A stretch of 33,959 nucleotides of DNA from Catenulispora pinistramenti (GTDB lineage Bacteria; Actinomycetota; Actinomycetes; Streptomycetales; Catenulisporaceae), in NCBI RefSeq assembly GCF_018274385.1, contig NZ_JAAFYZ010000101.1:1-33959 (forward strand), given 5' to 3'. Shown here piece by piece: positions 24,031 through 31,850 of the stretch. The position numbers and the translations under genes are program-made. The notes below the pieces were generated by a model. That model was given only the letters and a program-made list of their open reading frames with translations, searched no databases and was not told where the DNA came from. Each line of letters begins with the position of its first letter. Position 1 is the first letter of the stretch.

Positions 24031-25760
24031 GCCGCGGCCTCCTCTTCGGTGAGCTGCGAGAGCACGATCTCGCGGTAGGTCTGGTTGGATTCCATCAGCT
24101 CGCTGTGCGTCCCGGACCCGACCACCACGCCCAGGTCCAGCACGATGATCCGGTCCGCGTTGCGGATCGTGGAGACCCGCTGCGCGACGATGACCACCGT
24201 GGACTCCCGGGTCTGGTCCACCAGCGCGGCCCGCAGCCGGGCGTCGGTGCTGTAGTCCAGGGCCGAGAACGAGTCGTCGAACAGGAAGATCTCCGGCTTG
24301 TGCACCAGCGCGCGGGCGATCGCCAGCCGCTGCCGCTGACCGCCGGAGACGTTGGTCCCGCCCTGGGCGATCGGCGAGTTCAGGCCCTCGGGCATCCGCT
24401 CGACGAAGTCCCGGGCCTGCGCGGTGTCCAGCGCCTCCCACAACTCCTCGTCGGAGGCGTCGGGCCGGCCGTAGCGCAGGTTGGAGGCGATGGTCCCGGT
24501 GAACAGGTACGGCTTCTGCGGCACGATGGCCACCGACTGGGTCAGCGTCTTGGGGTCCAGCTCGCGCACGTCCACGCCGTCCACCAGCACCGCGCCGTCG
24601 GTGACGTCGGCCAGCCGGGGCACCAGGTTCAGCAGTGTGGTCTTGCCCGCGCCGGTGGAGCCGATGATCGCGGTGGTCTCCCCGGGCAGGGCCGTGAGCG
24701 ACACCTCGTTCAGCACGCAGTCCTCGGCGCCCGGGTACTTGAAGCTCGCCCCGCGCAGCTCCAGCGTGCCCGAGGTCAGCGGCACCTTGGCCGTGGTCGG
24801 CACGACGACGCTGGACTCGGTCTCCAGCACCTCGCCGATCCGGTCGGCGCAGACCGCGGCGCGCGGCACCATCATGAACATGAAGGTGGTCATCATGACC
24901 GACATCAGGATCTGCATCAGGTAGTTCAGGAACGCCGTCAGCGACCCGATCTGCATCCCGCCGGAGTCGATGCGGTGCGCGCCGAACCACAGCACCCCGA
25001 CGCTGGCGAAGTTCACGATGGTCATCACGATCGGGAACATCAGCGCCATCAGCTTGCCGACCCGCAGGGAGACGTCCAGCAGTTCGTTGTTGGCCTCGCC
25101 GTAGCGGCGGTACTCGTGCTCGTCCTTGACGAAGGCGCGGATGACCCGGATGCCGGTGATCTGCTCGCGCATCACGCCGTTGATCTTGTCGATGCGCACC
25201 TGCACGACCCGGAACAGCGGGCCCATCCGCGCGATGATGATGCTGATCGCGATGCCCAGCGCCGGGATGACCGCGACCAGCAGCCCGGACAGCGGGACGT
25301 CCTGGCGCAGCGCCAGGATCACGCCGCCGATCAGCATCACCGGCGCCGCGGCGGCCATGGTGAAGGTCATCAGGACCACCATCTGCACCTGGAGCACGTC
25401 GTTGGTGGTCCGGGTGAGCAGCGAGGGCGCGCCGAACCGGCCCACCTCGCGGGTGGAGAAGGCCTGCACCCGGTCGAAGATCCCGGCCCGCAGGTCCCGG
25501 CCCAGCGAGGTCGCGGTCTTCGCCCCGAAGTAGACCGCGCCGATCGAGCAGGCGATCTGCAGCAGCGAGAACACCAGCATGAAGGCGCCGGTCCGCAGCA
25601 CGTAGCCGGTGTCGCCCTTGACCACGCCGCTGTCGATGATGTCGGCGTTCAGCGTGGGCAGGTACAGCGCGCACAGGGTCTGCACGAACTGCAGGGCCAG
25701 GACCAGCAGGATCGGTGTTCGGTACGGTCGCAGGTATTGTCTCAGGATTTTGATAAGCAT
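24027..25760 (-). CDS. ABC exporter half-transporter, degenerate ATP site
   Basis: A 577-residue fused membrane-ATPase exporter subunit. Six membrane helices occupy about residues 15-310. The ATPase has Walker A GSTGAGKTT and signature VSGGQRQR, but the Walker B is FLFDDSFSALD with Asp in place of the catalytic Glu, and the H-loop reads VAQRVST with Gln in place of His. These are the substitutions of the non-hydrolysing subunit in heterodimeric exporters such as TM287/288 and BmrCD. The ATG at 25760 has GGGACGACC just upstream. It is 73 nt downstream of the TetR gene and overlaps the partner by 4 nt. Confidence 0.9.
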   Translation of the reverse strand: MLIKILRQYLRPYRTPILLVLALQFVQTLCALYLPTLNADIIDSGVVKGDTGYVLRTGAFMLVFSLLQIACSIGAVYFGAKTATSLGRDLRAGIFDRVQAFSTREVGRFGAPSLLTRTTNDVLQVQMVVLMTFTMAAAAPVMLIGGVILALRQDVPLSGLLVAVIPALGIAISIIIARMGPLFRVVQVRIDKINGVMREQITGIRVIRAFVKDEHEYRRYGEANNELLDVSLRVGKLMALMFPIVMTIVNFASVGVLWFGAHRIDSGGMQIGSLTAFLNYLMQILMSVMMTTFMFMMVPRAAVCADRIGEVLETESSVVVPTTAKVPLTSGTLELRGASFKYPGAEDCVLNEVSLTALPGETTAIIGSTGAGKTTLLNLVPRLADVTDGAVLVDGVDVRELDPKTLTQSVAIVPQKPYLFTGTIASNLRYGRPDASDEELWEALDTAQARDFVERMPEGLNSPIAQGGTNVSGGQRQRLAIARALVHKPEIFLFDDSFSALDYSTDARLRAALVDQTRESTVVIVAQRVSTIRNADRIIVLDLGVVVGSGTHSELMESNQTYREIVLSQLTEEEAAA

Positions 25761-25833
25761 GGTCGTCCCATCTGGCTCGGCGTGCCGGACAGCGGTGGCG
25801 GTCGGCGTGACCGGGCGAGCACTGTATGCGAAA

Positions 25834-26553
25834 TCAGGGGTTTTCGTTTTCCGATAGACTGGCCCTGCGCCGGGGTTGGTCCGGGAACGGGAACGGCGGC
25901 TGGTCGGCGAGCGCCGCGGCGGTCCGGACCGCTTGGCGCAGCAGGGCAGTGTAAGGGGCGTCGACGTCGTCGCGCAGCCAATATCTGGTCGCCACCCGCA
26001 CCGCGCCGTTGACCGCGGCCGCGACGATCCGCGGGAGCAGATCCTCGTTCGGATCCAGTCCCAGCCGCTCGCCGATCACCGGGATCAGCTGCTCCTCGAG
26101 CTGCCGCATCGATTCCAGGAAGTGCGGTCGGGCCCCCTCCTCGGCCATGACCTTGCGCAGCGCCTCTTTGCTGTAGCCGCCGTCGGCCATGATCGCCCGG
26201 AGTTTGTGGACGTTCGCCTTGTCCGGCTCCTGGCCGCCGAGCGTGTACTCCGCGACGACCGCTTCGGCGAGCGCGTCGGCGAAAGGCTCCTCGGCCGGCC
26301 GGCCGCTGAACGCCAGCGCCACCCGCCGGGCCCGATCGCCGGGCAGCGCGCCGAGCGCGGCCTCCCGGCTGTGGAAGTAGTTGTGGAACGTGCGGGGGGA
26401 GACCCCGGCGCGCTCGGCGATCTCGTCCGGGGTGACGTGCTGGAGCCCGTCGTGCTCCAGGGTCAGCTGCAAGGCCGCCTGGCTGATGCTGTTCCGGGTC
26501 TCCAGCCGCTTGCGTTCGCGCAGCGAGCCCGCTTCGTACTCGTCTTCCGACAC
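25834..26553 (-). CDS. TetR-family regulator of the ABC exporter
   Basis: A 239-residue TetR-type repressor. The helix-turn-helix is in the N-terminal 65 residues (ETRNSISQAALQLTLEHD, then VTPDEIAERAGVSPRTFHNYFHSREAAL). The C-terminal domain has no recognisable ligand signature. The GTG at 26553 is supported by GGAAGGTGGAG 2-12 nt upstream. It precedes the two exporter genes on the same strand and is likely co-transcribed with them. An inverted repeat TTGCGC-TCA-GCGCAA lies 20 nt upstream, so autorepression of the whole operon is expected, with the exported compound as probable inducer. Confidence 0.88.
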   Translation of the reverse strand: MSEDEYEAGSLRERKRLETRNSISQAALQLTLEHDGLQHVTPDEIAERAGVSPRTFHNYFHSREAALGALPGDRARRVALAFSGRPAEEPFADALAEAVVAEYTLGGQEPDKANVHKLRAIMADGGYSKEALRKVMAEEGARPHFLESMRQLEEQLIPVIGERLGLDPNEDLLPRIVAAAVNGAVRVATRYWLRDDVDAPYTALLRQAVRTAAALADQPPFPFPDQPRRRASLSENENP

Positions 26554-26573
26554 GGCTCCACCTTCCCCCGGAC

Positions 26574-26588
26574 TTGCGCTCAGCGCAA
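26574..26588. promoter_or_regulatory. Inverted repeat TTGCGC-TCA-GCGCAA, candidate TetR operator
   Basis: A perfect 6+3+6 palindrome in the 63-bp gap before the TetR start, with a further half-site TTGCGC beginning at about 26597. Confidence 0.6.
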
Positions 26589-26616
26589 TCAGTTTTTTGC
26601 GCCGAGGGCAAGATTC

Positions 26617-27234
26617 TCAGGCCGCGACGGTCTCCCGCCGGCCCGCGCGCAGCGTCTCCCCGGCCCAGGCGAGCTGGTCGAGCAGGGAGCGCACGGCGGT
26701 GTCGCGGGCTTCGGAGGGCAGCGGCCAGGACTTGTCCTCGGCGAACTGGTGCCAGTACTCGTGGAAGCTGACCGTGTCGCGGATCGGCACCGCCGACAGC
26801 TCGATGAAGACGTGCCGCAGCTGCTGGACCGCGCGCAGCCCGCCGGAGACGCCGCCGTAGGAGACGAACGCGACCGGCTTGCGGCTCCACTCGCCGTGGT
26901 ACCAGTCGATCGCGTTCTTCAGCACCGCCGGGAAGCTGTGGTTGTACTCCGGAGTGACGACGACGAAGGCGTCCGCGGCGGTCAGGCGCGGGGCCAGATC
27001 GGCCACCGCGGGCGGCCGCGGCTGCCCGAAGCCGGTCATGGTCAGCGGCAGGTCGGCCTCGGCCAGGTCGATGACGTCCAGGTCGAACTCGGGGTGGCTC
27101 TGGGCGGCCCGGGCCACGAACCAGTCGGCGACGGTCGGGCCGAAGCGGCCGTCTCGGGTGCTGCCGATGATGACGGCGACGTGCAGGGGCTCCCGCGTGC
27201 CCTCCGGCGTGCCCGGTGTCGCGTTGGCGGTCAT
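26617..27234 (-). CDS. NAD(P)H-dependent FMN reductase
   Basis: A 205-residue flavodoxin-fold reductase of the NADPH-dependent FMN reductase family, which reduces flavins, quinones or azo compounds. Motifs are VAVIIGSTRDGRFGPTV (phosphate-binding loop, about residues 20-36), VVVTPEYNHSFPAVLKNAIDW (about 90-110) and VSYGGVSGGLRA. The ATG at 27234 has GGAAGGGG 6 nt upstream; the frame is open further upstream but without similarity. It is divergent from a TetR regulator across a gap filled by three operator-like copies, so it is probably repressed by that regulator and induced by an electrophile, quinone or drug (inference). Confidence 0.9.
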   Translation of the reverse strand: MTANATPGTPEGTREPLHVAVIIGSTRDGRFGPTVADWFVARAAQSHPEFDLDVIDLAEADLPLTMTGFGQPRPPAVADLAPRLTAADAFVVVTPEYNHSFPAVLKNAIDWYHGEWSRKPVAFVSYGGVSGGLRAVQQLRHVFIELSAVPIRDTVSFHEYWHQFAEDKSWPLPSEARDTAVRSLLDQLAWAGETLRAGRRETVAA

Positions 27235-27275
27235 GGCGATCCCCTTCCAGGGAATGGGTGACGTGGCGCTGGATG

Positions 27276-27328
27276 TGTACGGTGTACGCTCCAGTGCGTA
27301 CACCGTACATCTTGGCGTACGATGTACA
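27276..27328. promoter_or_regulatory. Three copies of a GCGTAC-NNY-GTACA operator between FMN reductase and TetR genes
   Basis: TGTACGGTGTACGC (27276-27289) and its exact reverse complement GCGTACACCGTACA (27296-27309) face each other over 6 bp. A third copy, GCGTACGATGTACA, follows at 27315-27328. Each is itself near-palindromic around GTAC. The cluster fills the divergent promoter region. Confidence 0.75.
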
Positions 27329-27358
27329 CAAGACGCGACGACGAGGAGACTTCCGCCC

Positions 27359-28123
27359 ATGGCGAACACCAAGAACGCGTGCGGTCCCGGGGAGCAGGAC
27401 GGGGAGCAGGGCGGTGCCGTCCAGCCGAGCATCTGGGAACGTCTGGACACCCCGCGCGGCGGCCGCACCACCCTGACCCACGCGGGCATCGCCGAGGCCG
27501 CCGTGGCCCTGGCCGACGCCGAGGGGCTGGAGGCCGTGTCGATGCGCAAGCTGGCCGACCGGCTCGGCGTGGCGACCATGGCGCTCTACCGCTACGTCGA
27601 CAGCAAGGACGAACTACTGGAGCTGATGACCGACGCGGTCATCGACTCCGCCGCCCTGGTCGCCGACCCGGGGGACTGGCGCGCGGTGTTCGGCGAGGTG
27701 GCCGTGCGGCGCCGCGAGACGGCGCTGGCGCACCCGTGGCTGTCCGCGGCCCAGGCACATGTACCGACCACCCTGACGCCGAGCCGCAACCTGGTGGTGG
27801 AGCGCATGCTCGGCGCGCTGGAGCCGCTACCGCTGACCGGCGACCAGAAGATGCAGCTGATCCGGGCCCTGGACTCCTACGCACGCGGCGCCTCCGACGG
27901 CGAGGTGTACCAGCGGATGATGCTGGAGCGGCGCGGCTTCGGGTTCGACGGCGATATCAGGATCCTGCTGCGCTCCAACATGCAGTGGTTACTGCGCAGC
28001 GGACGCTACCCGCGCTTCGCGCGGGTGGTGCAGGACGGGCTGGCGCCGGCGGACGCGGCGGCCGAGTTCGATCAAGGGATCGAGGCTTTGCTGGACGGGC
28101 TGGCGGTGCGGTTCGGGATCTGA
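27359..28123 (+). CDS. TetR-family regulator with TetR-type C-terminal domain
   Basis: A 254-residue regulator. After a polar lead of about 25 residues, the helix-turn-helix reads LTHAGIAEAAVALADAEG and VSMRKLADRLGVATMALYRYVDSKDELLELM (two motifs, about residues 39-90). The rest matches the C-terminal domain of the class that includes the tetracycline repressor. GAGGAG at 27343-27348 sits 10 nt before the ATG at 27359. It is divergent from the FMN reductase, with a triple operator between, so it probably represses both genes. Its 3' end converges on the LysG gene. Confidence 0.9.
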   Translation: MANTKNACGPGEQDGEQGGAVQPSIWERLDTPRGGRTTLTHAGIAEAAVALADAEGLEAVSMRKLADRLGVATMALYRYVDSKDELLELMTDAVIDSAALVADPGDWRAVFGEVAVRRRETALAHPWLSAAQAHVPTTLTPSRNLVVERMLGALEPLPLTGDQKMQLIRALDSYARGASDGEVYQRMMLERRGFGFDGDIRILLRSNMQWLLRSGRYPRFARVVQDGLAPADAAAEFDQGIEALLDGLAVRFGI

Positions 28124-28154
28124 TGCGGGGCCGGCTGGCCTCTGCCGTGTCAGG

Positions 28155-28180
28155 CCGACTCGGCGGATTCCAGGAGTCGG
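28155..28180. terminator. Stem-loop between convergent TetR and LysG genes
   Basis: CCGACTC and GAGTCGG form a 7-bp stem with a 12-nt loop in the 72-bp gap. It is modest, and could serve either strand. Confidence 0.45.
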
Positions 28181-28195
28181 TTCACCACCATCGGT

Positions 28196-29170
28196 TCACG
28201 GCAGCCGGCGGGCGGCGATCTCGGCCGCGACCGCCCCGACCTCGGTCAACATCGGCGGCGCGAGCTTCCACTGCTGCCAGTACAACGGCACGTCCACCGT
28301 CCGGCCCGGCGCCAACTCGACCAGCTCCACCTGCCCGAACTGCTTCCTCTGGACGTCCGGGATCAGGCCCCAGCCGAGGCCGGACTCCACCGCGTACAGG
28401 AAGGCGTCGGTCGCCGGGAGATAGTGGCGCGGCCCGCTGGCCGGAGCGCCGAGGCCGCGCAGGAAGGAGTCCTGAAGGTCGTCCTTGCGGTTGAAGATGA
28501 TGATCGGGGCGACGGACAGCGCGGCGGCCAACTCGGTCGCGGCGACTCCGTCCGGCAGCCAGCGCCGGACGAAGCCGTGGGTGGCGACGGCCCGGTAGCG
28601 CATGTGGCCCAGCGGACGGACCGCACAGCCCTGGACCGGCTTCGGCGAGGAGGAGATGGCCGCCATGACGAGCCCGGAGCGCAGCAGCTCGTCGGTGTGG
28701 TCCTGGTCCTCGCGGTGCAGGTCGAAGCAGACCGCTGATTCGGCGCCGAATCGGGCCGTGACCTCGGGGAACCAGGTACTCAGCGAGTCGGAGTTCACGG
28801 CGATCGACAGGGTCTGCCAGGTCCGGCGGCGCTCGCCCCCGCCGCCTTCCGAGCCCGTCTCGACCCCATCGGCCCCGCCGATCCCACCGGCCGTGCCCGC
28901 CGCGCCGGTCAGTCCCAACTCGGCGCGCGCGTTGTCCTCCAGCCACGCCAGCTGCCGCGCGAACCGCACCACGGCGACGCCGGACTCGGTCGGCCGCAAC
29001 GGCTTGGAGCGCACCAGCAGCACCCGGCCGGTGCGCTGCTCCAGCGCCTTGATCCGCTGGCTGACCGCCGAGGGGGTGACGTGCAGGACGCGGGCCGCCG
29101 CCTCGAAGGTGCCGGCGTCCACCGCGACCAGGAGCGTGCGCACATGGTCCAGGGGCAGGTCCGTCATCAT
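28196..29170 (-). CDS. lysG: LysR-family regulator, LysG/ArgP type
   Basis: A 324-residue LysR-type activator of the LysG (Corynebacterium)/ArgP (E. coli) branch, which senses lysine, arginine or histidine and switches on the divergent exporter. The helix-turn-helix is LDHVRTLLVAVDAGTFEAAA and VTPSAVSQRIKALEQRTG (about residues 6-43). The effector domain includes a Gly-rich linker insert (AGTAGGIGGADG). Similarity begins at MMTDLPLDHV; the start at 29170 lies 8 nt after TATCAT on the minus strand and may be leaderless, with the next ATG at 29167 as an alternative. It is divergent from lysE. Confidence 0.87.
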   Translation of the reverse strand: MMTDLPLDHVRTLLVAVDAGTFEAAARVLHVTPSAVSQRIKALEQRTGRVLLVRSKPLRPTESGVAVVRFARQLAWLEDNARAELGLTGAAGTAGGIGGADGVETGSEGGGGERRRTWQTLSIAVNSDSLSTWFPEVTARFGAESAVCFDLHREDQDHTDELLRSGLVMAAISSSPKPVQGCAVRPLGHMRYRAVATHGFVRRWLPDGVAATELAAALSVAPIIIFNRKDDLQDSFLRGLGAPASGPRHYLPATDAFLYAVESGLGWGLIPDVQRKQFGQVELVELAPGRTVDVPLYWQQWKLAPPMLTEVGAVAAEIAARRLP

Positions 29171-29175
29171 GATCT

Positions 29176-29210
29176 CTAATGATACCCAAGAAAGATTAGC
29201 TGGCCTTGGG
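29176..29210. promoter_or_regulatory. Candidate LysG binding region
   Basis: CTAAT (29176-29180) and ATTAG (29195-29199), and the longer pair CCCAAG (29185-29190) and CTTGGG (29205-29210), form two interleaved inverted repeats in the 67-bp divergent promoter. TATCAT (minus strand, 29179-29184) is a likely -10 for lysG within it. Confidence 0.5.
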
Positions 29211-29224
29211 ATCACACGCCTTCC

Positions 29225-29230
29225 TAGCAT
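29225..29230 (+). promoter_or_regulatory. Candidate -10 (TAGCAT) for leaderless lysE
   Basis: TAGCAT fits TANNNT and lies exactly 7 nt before the ATG at 29238; no ribosome site is present. Confidence 0.55.
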
Positions 29231-29237
29231 CGAGCTC

Positions 29238-29852
29238 ATGACCACCCCGCTCATGGCCGCCGCGGCCGGTCTCGGCACCGGCCTGTCCCTGATCGTCGCC
29301 ATCGGCGCGCAGAACGCCTACGTCCTGCGCCAGGGCGTCCGCCGCGAGCACGTCGGCCCGATCGTCGCGATCTGCGGCGCCTCCGACGCGGTCCTGATCG
29401 CCGCCGGCGTCGGGGGCCTCGGGGCGCTGGTCCGCTCGATGCCGACCGCGGTGACCGTGATCGCCTGGATCGGCGCGGCCTTCCTGGTGACCTACGGCGT
29501 CCTGGCCGCCCGCCGAGCCTGGAAACAAAAGGACCACCTGGCCGCCGAGGGCACCGCCGAGACCTCCCTGCGCACAGCCGTCCTCACCTGCCTGGCCCTG
29601 ACCTGGCTCAACCCCCACGTCTACCTGGACACCGTGCTCCTGCTGGGCACCGTCGGCAGCAGCTACGGCACCACCCACTGGTACTTCGCCGCCGGCGCCG
29701 TCACCGGCAGCATCCTGTGGTTCTCCGGCCTCGGCTTCGGCGCCGGCCGCCTGGGCAAGGTCCTGGCCCGCCCCAAGGCCTGGCGGGTGCTGGACGGCGT
29801 GATCGCGCTGACGATGATCACGCTGGGCGTGGCGATGGCCGCCAGAGCGTGA
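29238..29852 (+). CDS. lysE: LysE/ArgO-family basic amino acid exporter
   Basis: A 204-residue membrane protein with six hydrophobic segments, matching the LysE/ArgO family that expels excess lysine or arginine. The signature GAQNAYVLRQGVRREHV (about residues 24-40) and LTWLNPHVYLDTVLLLG in the middle are diagnostic. The ATG at 29238 appears leaderless. Divergence from the LysG/ArgP-type regulator, and the interleaved inverted repeats between them, match the known lysE-lysG arrangement. Whether lysine, arginine or both is exported cannot be read from sequence. Confidence 0.92.
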   Translation: MTTPLMAAAAGLGTGLSLIVAIGAQNAYVLRQGVRREHVGPIVAICGASDAVLIAAGVGGLGALVRSMPTAVTVIAWIGAAFLVTYGVLAARRAWKQKDHLAAEGTAETSLRTAVLTCLALTWLNPHVYLDTVLLLGTVGSSYGTTHWYFAAGAVTGSILWFSGLGFGAGRLGKVLARPKAWRVLDGVIALTMITLGVAMAARA

Positions 29853-29869
29853 GGCCGCGCGCTCAGTGA

Positions 29870-30151
29870 TCAGCCGGCAGCCGCTTCAGCCTCGCGCAGA
29901 GCCGCCCACCTACGCCTCGACGCCTCCCACCCCGCATCGGTGAAGAGAAGCTCGCACTCGCCGACCCAGCCCCGGTCGACCATGTCCAGCACGACTTCGG
30001 CGTGGACCACGTTCGGATCCGCGAGCGGCGCGTGATCGAGGTCCGCGATGCCGGTGCCGCAGGCGTAGGCGTAGATGTCGCTCGCCTCGTCGGCGCAGAC
30101 GAGCGTCTCCATCTCGATCTGATTGCGCAGTTCGGGGGTGATCACGCCCAT
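29870..30151 (-). CDS. Small hypothetical protein
   Basis: A 93-residue acidic protein (MGVITPELRNQIEMETL at the start, RRRWAALREAEAAAG at the end) that I do not recognise. It has no signal peptide or membrane segment. The middle is Asp/Ala/Val-rich (DLDHAPLADPNVVHAEVVLD) and the C-terminal quarter looks helical. Codon use agrees with its neighbours, which supports it being real. No clear ribosome site precedes the ATG at 30151. It converges on lysE with a 17-bp gap and is separated from metQ by two hairpins, so it is probably a separate transcript. Function unknown. Confidence 0.6.
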   Translation of the reverse strand: MGVITPELRNQIEMETLVCADEASDIYAYACGTGIADLDHAPLADPNVVHAEVVLDMVDRGWVGECELLFTDAGWEASRRRWAALREAEAAAG

Positions 30152-30177
30152 CTGGTGATCATCGCACGCGCGCGAAA

Positions 30178-30225
30178 GGCCGACGGCCGACCGCCCCTGT
30201 CCCCAGCGGCGATCGGCCGTCGGCC
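30178..30225 (-). terminator. Second stem-loop downstream of metQ
   Basis: GGCCGACGGCCGA and TCGGCCGTCGGCC form a perfect 13-bp stem with a 22-nt loop that can itself pair CCGC with GCGG. It lies beyond the first metQ hairpin. Confidence 0.6.
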
Positions 30226-30234
30226 CTCAAAAGA

Positions 30235-30269
30235 TCCGGCCCGGGAACGTTGACTGCGGCCGGGCCGGA
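30235..30269 (-). terminator. First stem-loop downstream of metQ
   Basis: TCCGGCCCGG and CCGGGCCGGA form a perfect 10-bp stem with a 15-nt loop, starting 10 nt after the metQ stop. It probably ends the metNIQ transcript. Confidence 0.75.
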
Positions 30270-30278
30270 AACCTCACG

Positions 30279-31130
30279 TCAGCCGGCCGGGATCACCGAC
30301 CCGTTGAACGTCTTCTCGATGTACTGCTTCACCTGGTCCGAGGTCAGCAGCGCGGCCAGCTTCTTCACCGCCGGGTCGTTCTCATGCCCCTTCTTCACCA
30401 CCAGGAGGTTGACGTAGGGGTTGTCCTGCGTCTTCTCCAGCGCCAGCGCGTCCTTGTCCGGGGTGAGCTTGGCCTGCAGCGCGTAGTTGCCGTTGATCAC
30501 CGCGGCGTCCACGTCGTCCAGGGCCCGGGGGAGCTCGGCGGCTTCCAGGGGCTTGAACTTCAGGTGCTTGGGGTTGCTCGCGACGTCCTTCTCCGTGGCG
30601 GTGGTGCCGGCGCCGGGCTTGAGGGTGATCAGGTTGTTGTCGGCCAGCAGCTTCAGCGCCCGGCCCTCGTTGGTGGCGTCGTTCGGGACCGCGATGGTGG
30701 CGCCGTCCTTGATCTGGTCCAGGGACTTGGCCTTGTGCGAGTACAGGCCCAGCGGTTCGAGGTGGACGCCGACCACCGGGACCAGGTCCGTGCCCTTGGA
30801 CTTGTTGAAGTCGTCGAGGTAGGGCTTGTGCTGGAAGTAGTTGGCGCCGACCTCGCCGTCCTGGGTGGCCAGGTTCGGCTGGACGTAGTCGGTGAACTCC
30901 TTCACCGTCAGCTTCAGCCCGGCCTTGGCCGCCAGGTTGTCGCGGATGTAGTCCAGGATCTGCGCGTGCGGGACCGGGGAGGCCGCGACGGTGATCGAGT
31001 CGACGCCGTTGGCCGCGCCGGCCGCTGACGAGCCCGAGCCGGAGGACTTGGAGGAGGAGCAGGCTGACAGACCCACGGCCAGGACGCCCACGAGGGCGGT
31101 CAGGGACGCGGCGAGCTTCTTGTTACGCAT
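30279..31130 (-). CDS. metQ: Methionine ABC importer substrate-binding lipoprotein
   Basis: A 283-residue NlpA/MetQ-family lipoprotein, the receptor for D/L-methionine uptake. The lipobox ends GLSAC near residue 24 and is followed by a Ser/Gly tether. Family segments are VDSITVAASPVPHAQILDYI, YVQPNLATQDGEVGANYFQHKPYLDDF, YSHKAKSLDQIKDGATIAVPND and ALDDVDAAVINGNYA (separate motifs). The ATG at 31130 follows GAAAGAAG; a TTG two codons upstream is less likely. It is last in the metN-metI-metQ order on the minus strand, 63 nt after metI, and followed by two hairpins. Confidence 0.93.
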   Translation of the reverse strand: MRNKKLAASLTALVGVLAVGLSACSSSKSSGSGSSAAGAANGVDSITVAASPVPHAQILDYIRDNLAAKAGLKLTVKEFTDYVQPNLATQDGEVGANYFQHKPYLDDFNKSKGTDLVPVVGVHLEPLGLYSHKAKSLDQIKDGATIAVPNDATNEGRALKLLADNNLITLKPGAGTTATEKDVASNPKHLKFKPLEAAELPRALDDVDAAVINGNYALQAKLTPDKDALALEKTQDNPYVNLLVVKKGHENDPAVKKLAALLTSDQVKQYIEKTFNGSVIPAG

Positions 31131-31193
31131 GAACAAGTTCTTCTTTCTTCCGGGTGTGTGAGGCAGGAGTGGCCGGTGGTCAGTGCTCGGTGC

Positions 31194-31850
31194 TCACCGG
31201 TGGGCCAGGCGCTTGGCGGTGAAGTCGCCGAGCAGCTGGACGATCTGGACGAGGACGATCAGCAGCACGACCGTGGCGATCATGAGCCCGTTCTCGAAGC
31301 GTTGGTAGCCGTAGCGGATGGCCAGGTCGCCCAGCCCGCCGCCGCCGATCGCGCCGGCCATCGCCGAATAGCCGACCAGCGCGATCACGGTCGTCGTCAG
31401 GCCGGCGACCAGCGCCGGCAGCGACTCGGGAAGCAGGACTTTGCGAACGGTGGTCAGGTGCGAGGCGCCCATCGCCTGCGAGGCCTCGATCAGGCCCCTG
31501 TCAACCTCGCGGACCGCGGTCTCCACCAGCCGGGCGAAGAACGGCACGGCCCCGACGGCCAGCGGCACGATCGCGGCGTCCACCCCGATCGTGGTCCCGA
31601 CGATCCCGCGGGTGAACGGGGTGATGGCGATCAGCAAGATGATGAACGGCAGCGAGCGCCCGACGTTCACCACAGTGCCCAGGGCCTTGTTCGCCGCCGC
31701 GTTCGCCAGCAGAGCGCCGCGGTCGGTGAGGACCAGCAACAGCCCGATCGGCAGCCCGATCAGCACCGTGAACAGCGCCGACCAGCCGACCATCTGGAAC
31801 GTCTCCAAGCTCGCCTGCCACAGCAGCGGCTGCATGTCCGACCAGCTCAC
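31194..31850 (-). CDS. metI: Methionine ABC importer permease
   Basis: A 218-residue MetI-type permease with five hydrophobic segments. The EAA loop that contacts the ATPase reads EASQAMGASHLTTVRKVLLPE (residues split as EASQAMGAS and VRKVLLPESLP), and TRGIVGTTIGVDAA precedes it. I chose GTG 31850 because GGAGG lies 7 nt upstream and the start overlaps the metN stop (GTGA); the internal ATG six codons in has no site. It forms the membrane channel with two MetN subunits. Confidence 0.9.
   Translation of the reverse strand: MSWSDMQPLLWQASLETFQMVGWSALFTVLIGLPIGLLLVLTDRGALLANAAANKALGTVVNVGRSLPFIILLIAITPFTRGIVGTTIGVDAAIVPLAVGAVPFFARLVETAVREVDRGLIEASQAMGASHLTTVRKVLLPESLPALVAGLTTTVIALVGYSAMAGAIGGGGLGDLAIRYGYQRFENGLMIATVVLLIVLVQIVQLLGDFTAKRLAHR

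Noticed and set aside
21838..26012. Long plus-strand frames (over 700 codons) opposite the ABC exporter and TetR genes
   Set aside because: They are His/Arg/Gln-rich shadows of the exporter; the minus-strand frames hold all the ATPase motifs.
28434..29237. Extended upstream start for the LysE-type gene
   Set aside because: The frame is open for over 200 codons upstream but is antisense to lysG; family similarity and the leaderless signature begin at 29238.
30121..30280. CRISPR-like array from the two hairpins after metQ
   Set aside because: The two stem-loops differ in sequence and there are no spacers; they are better read as terminators.
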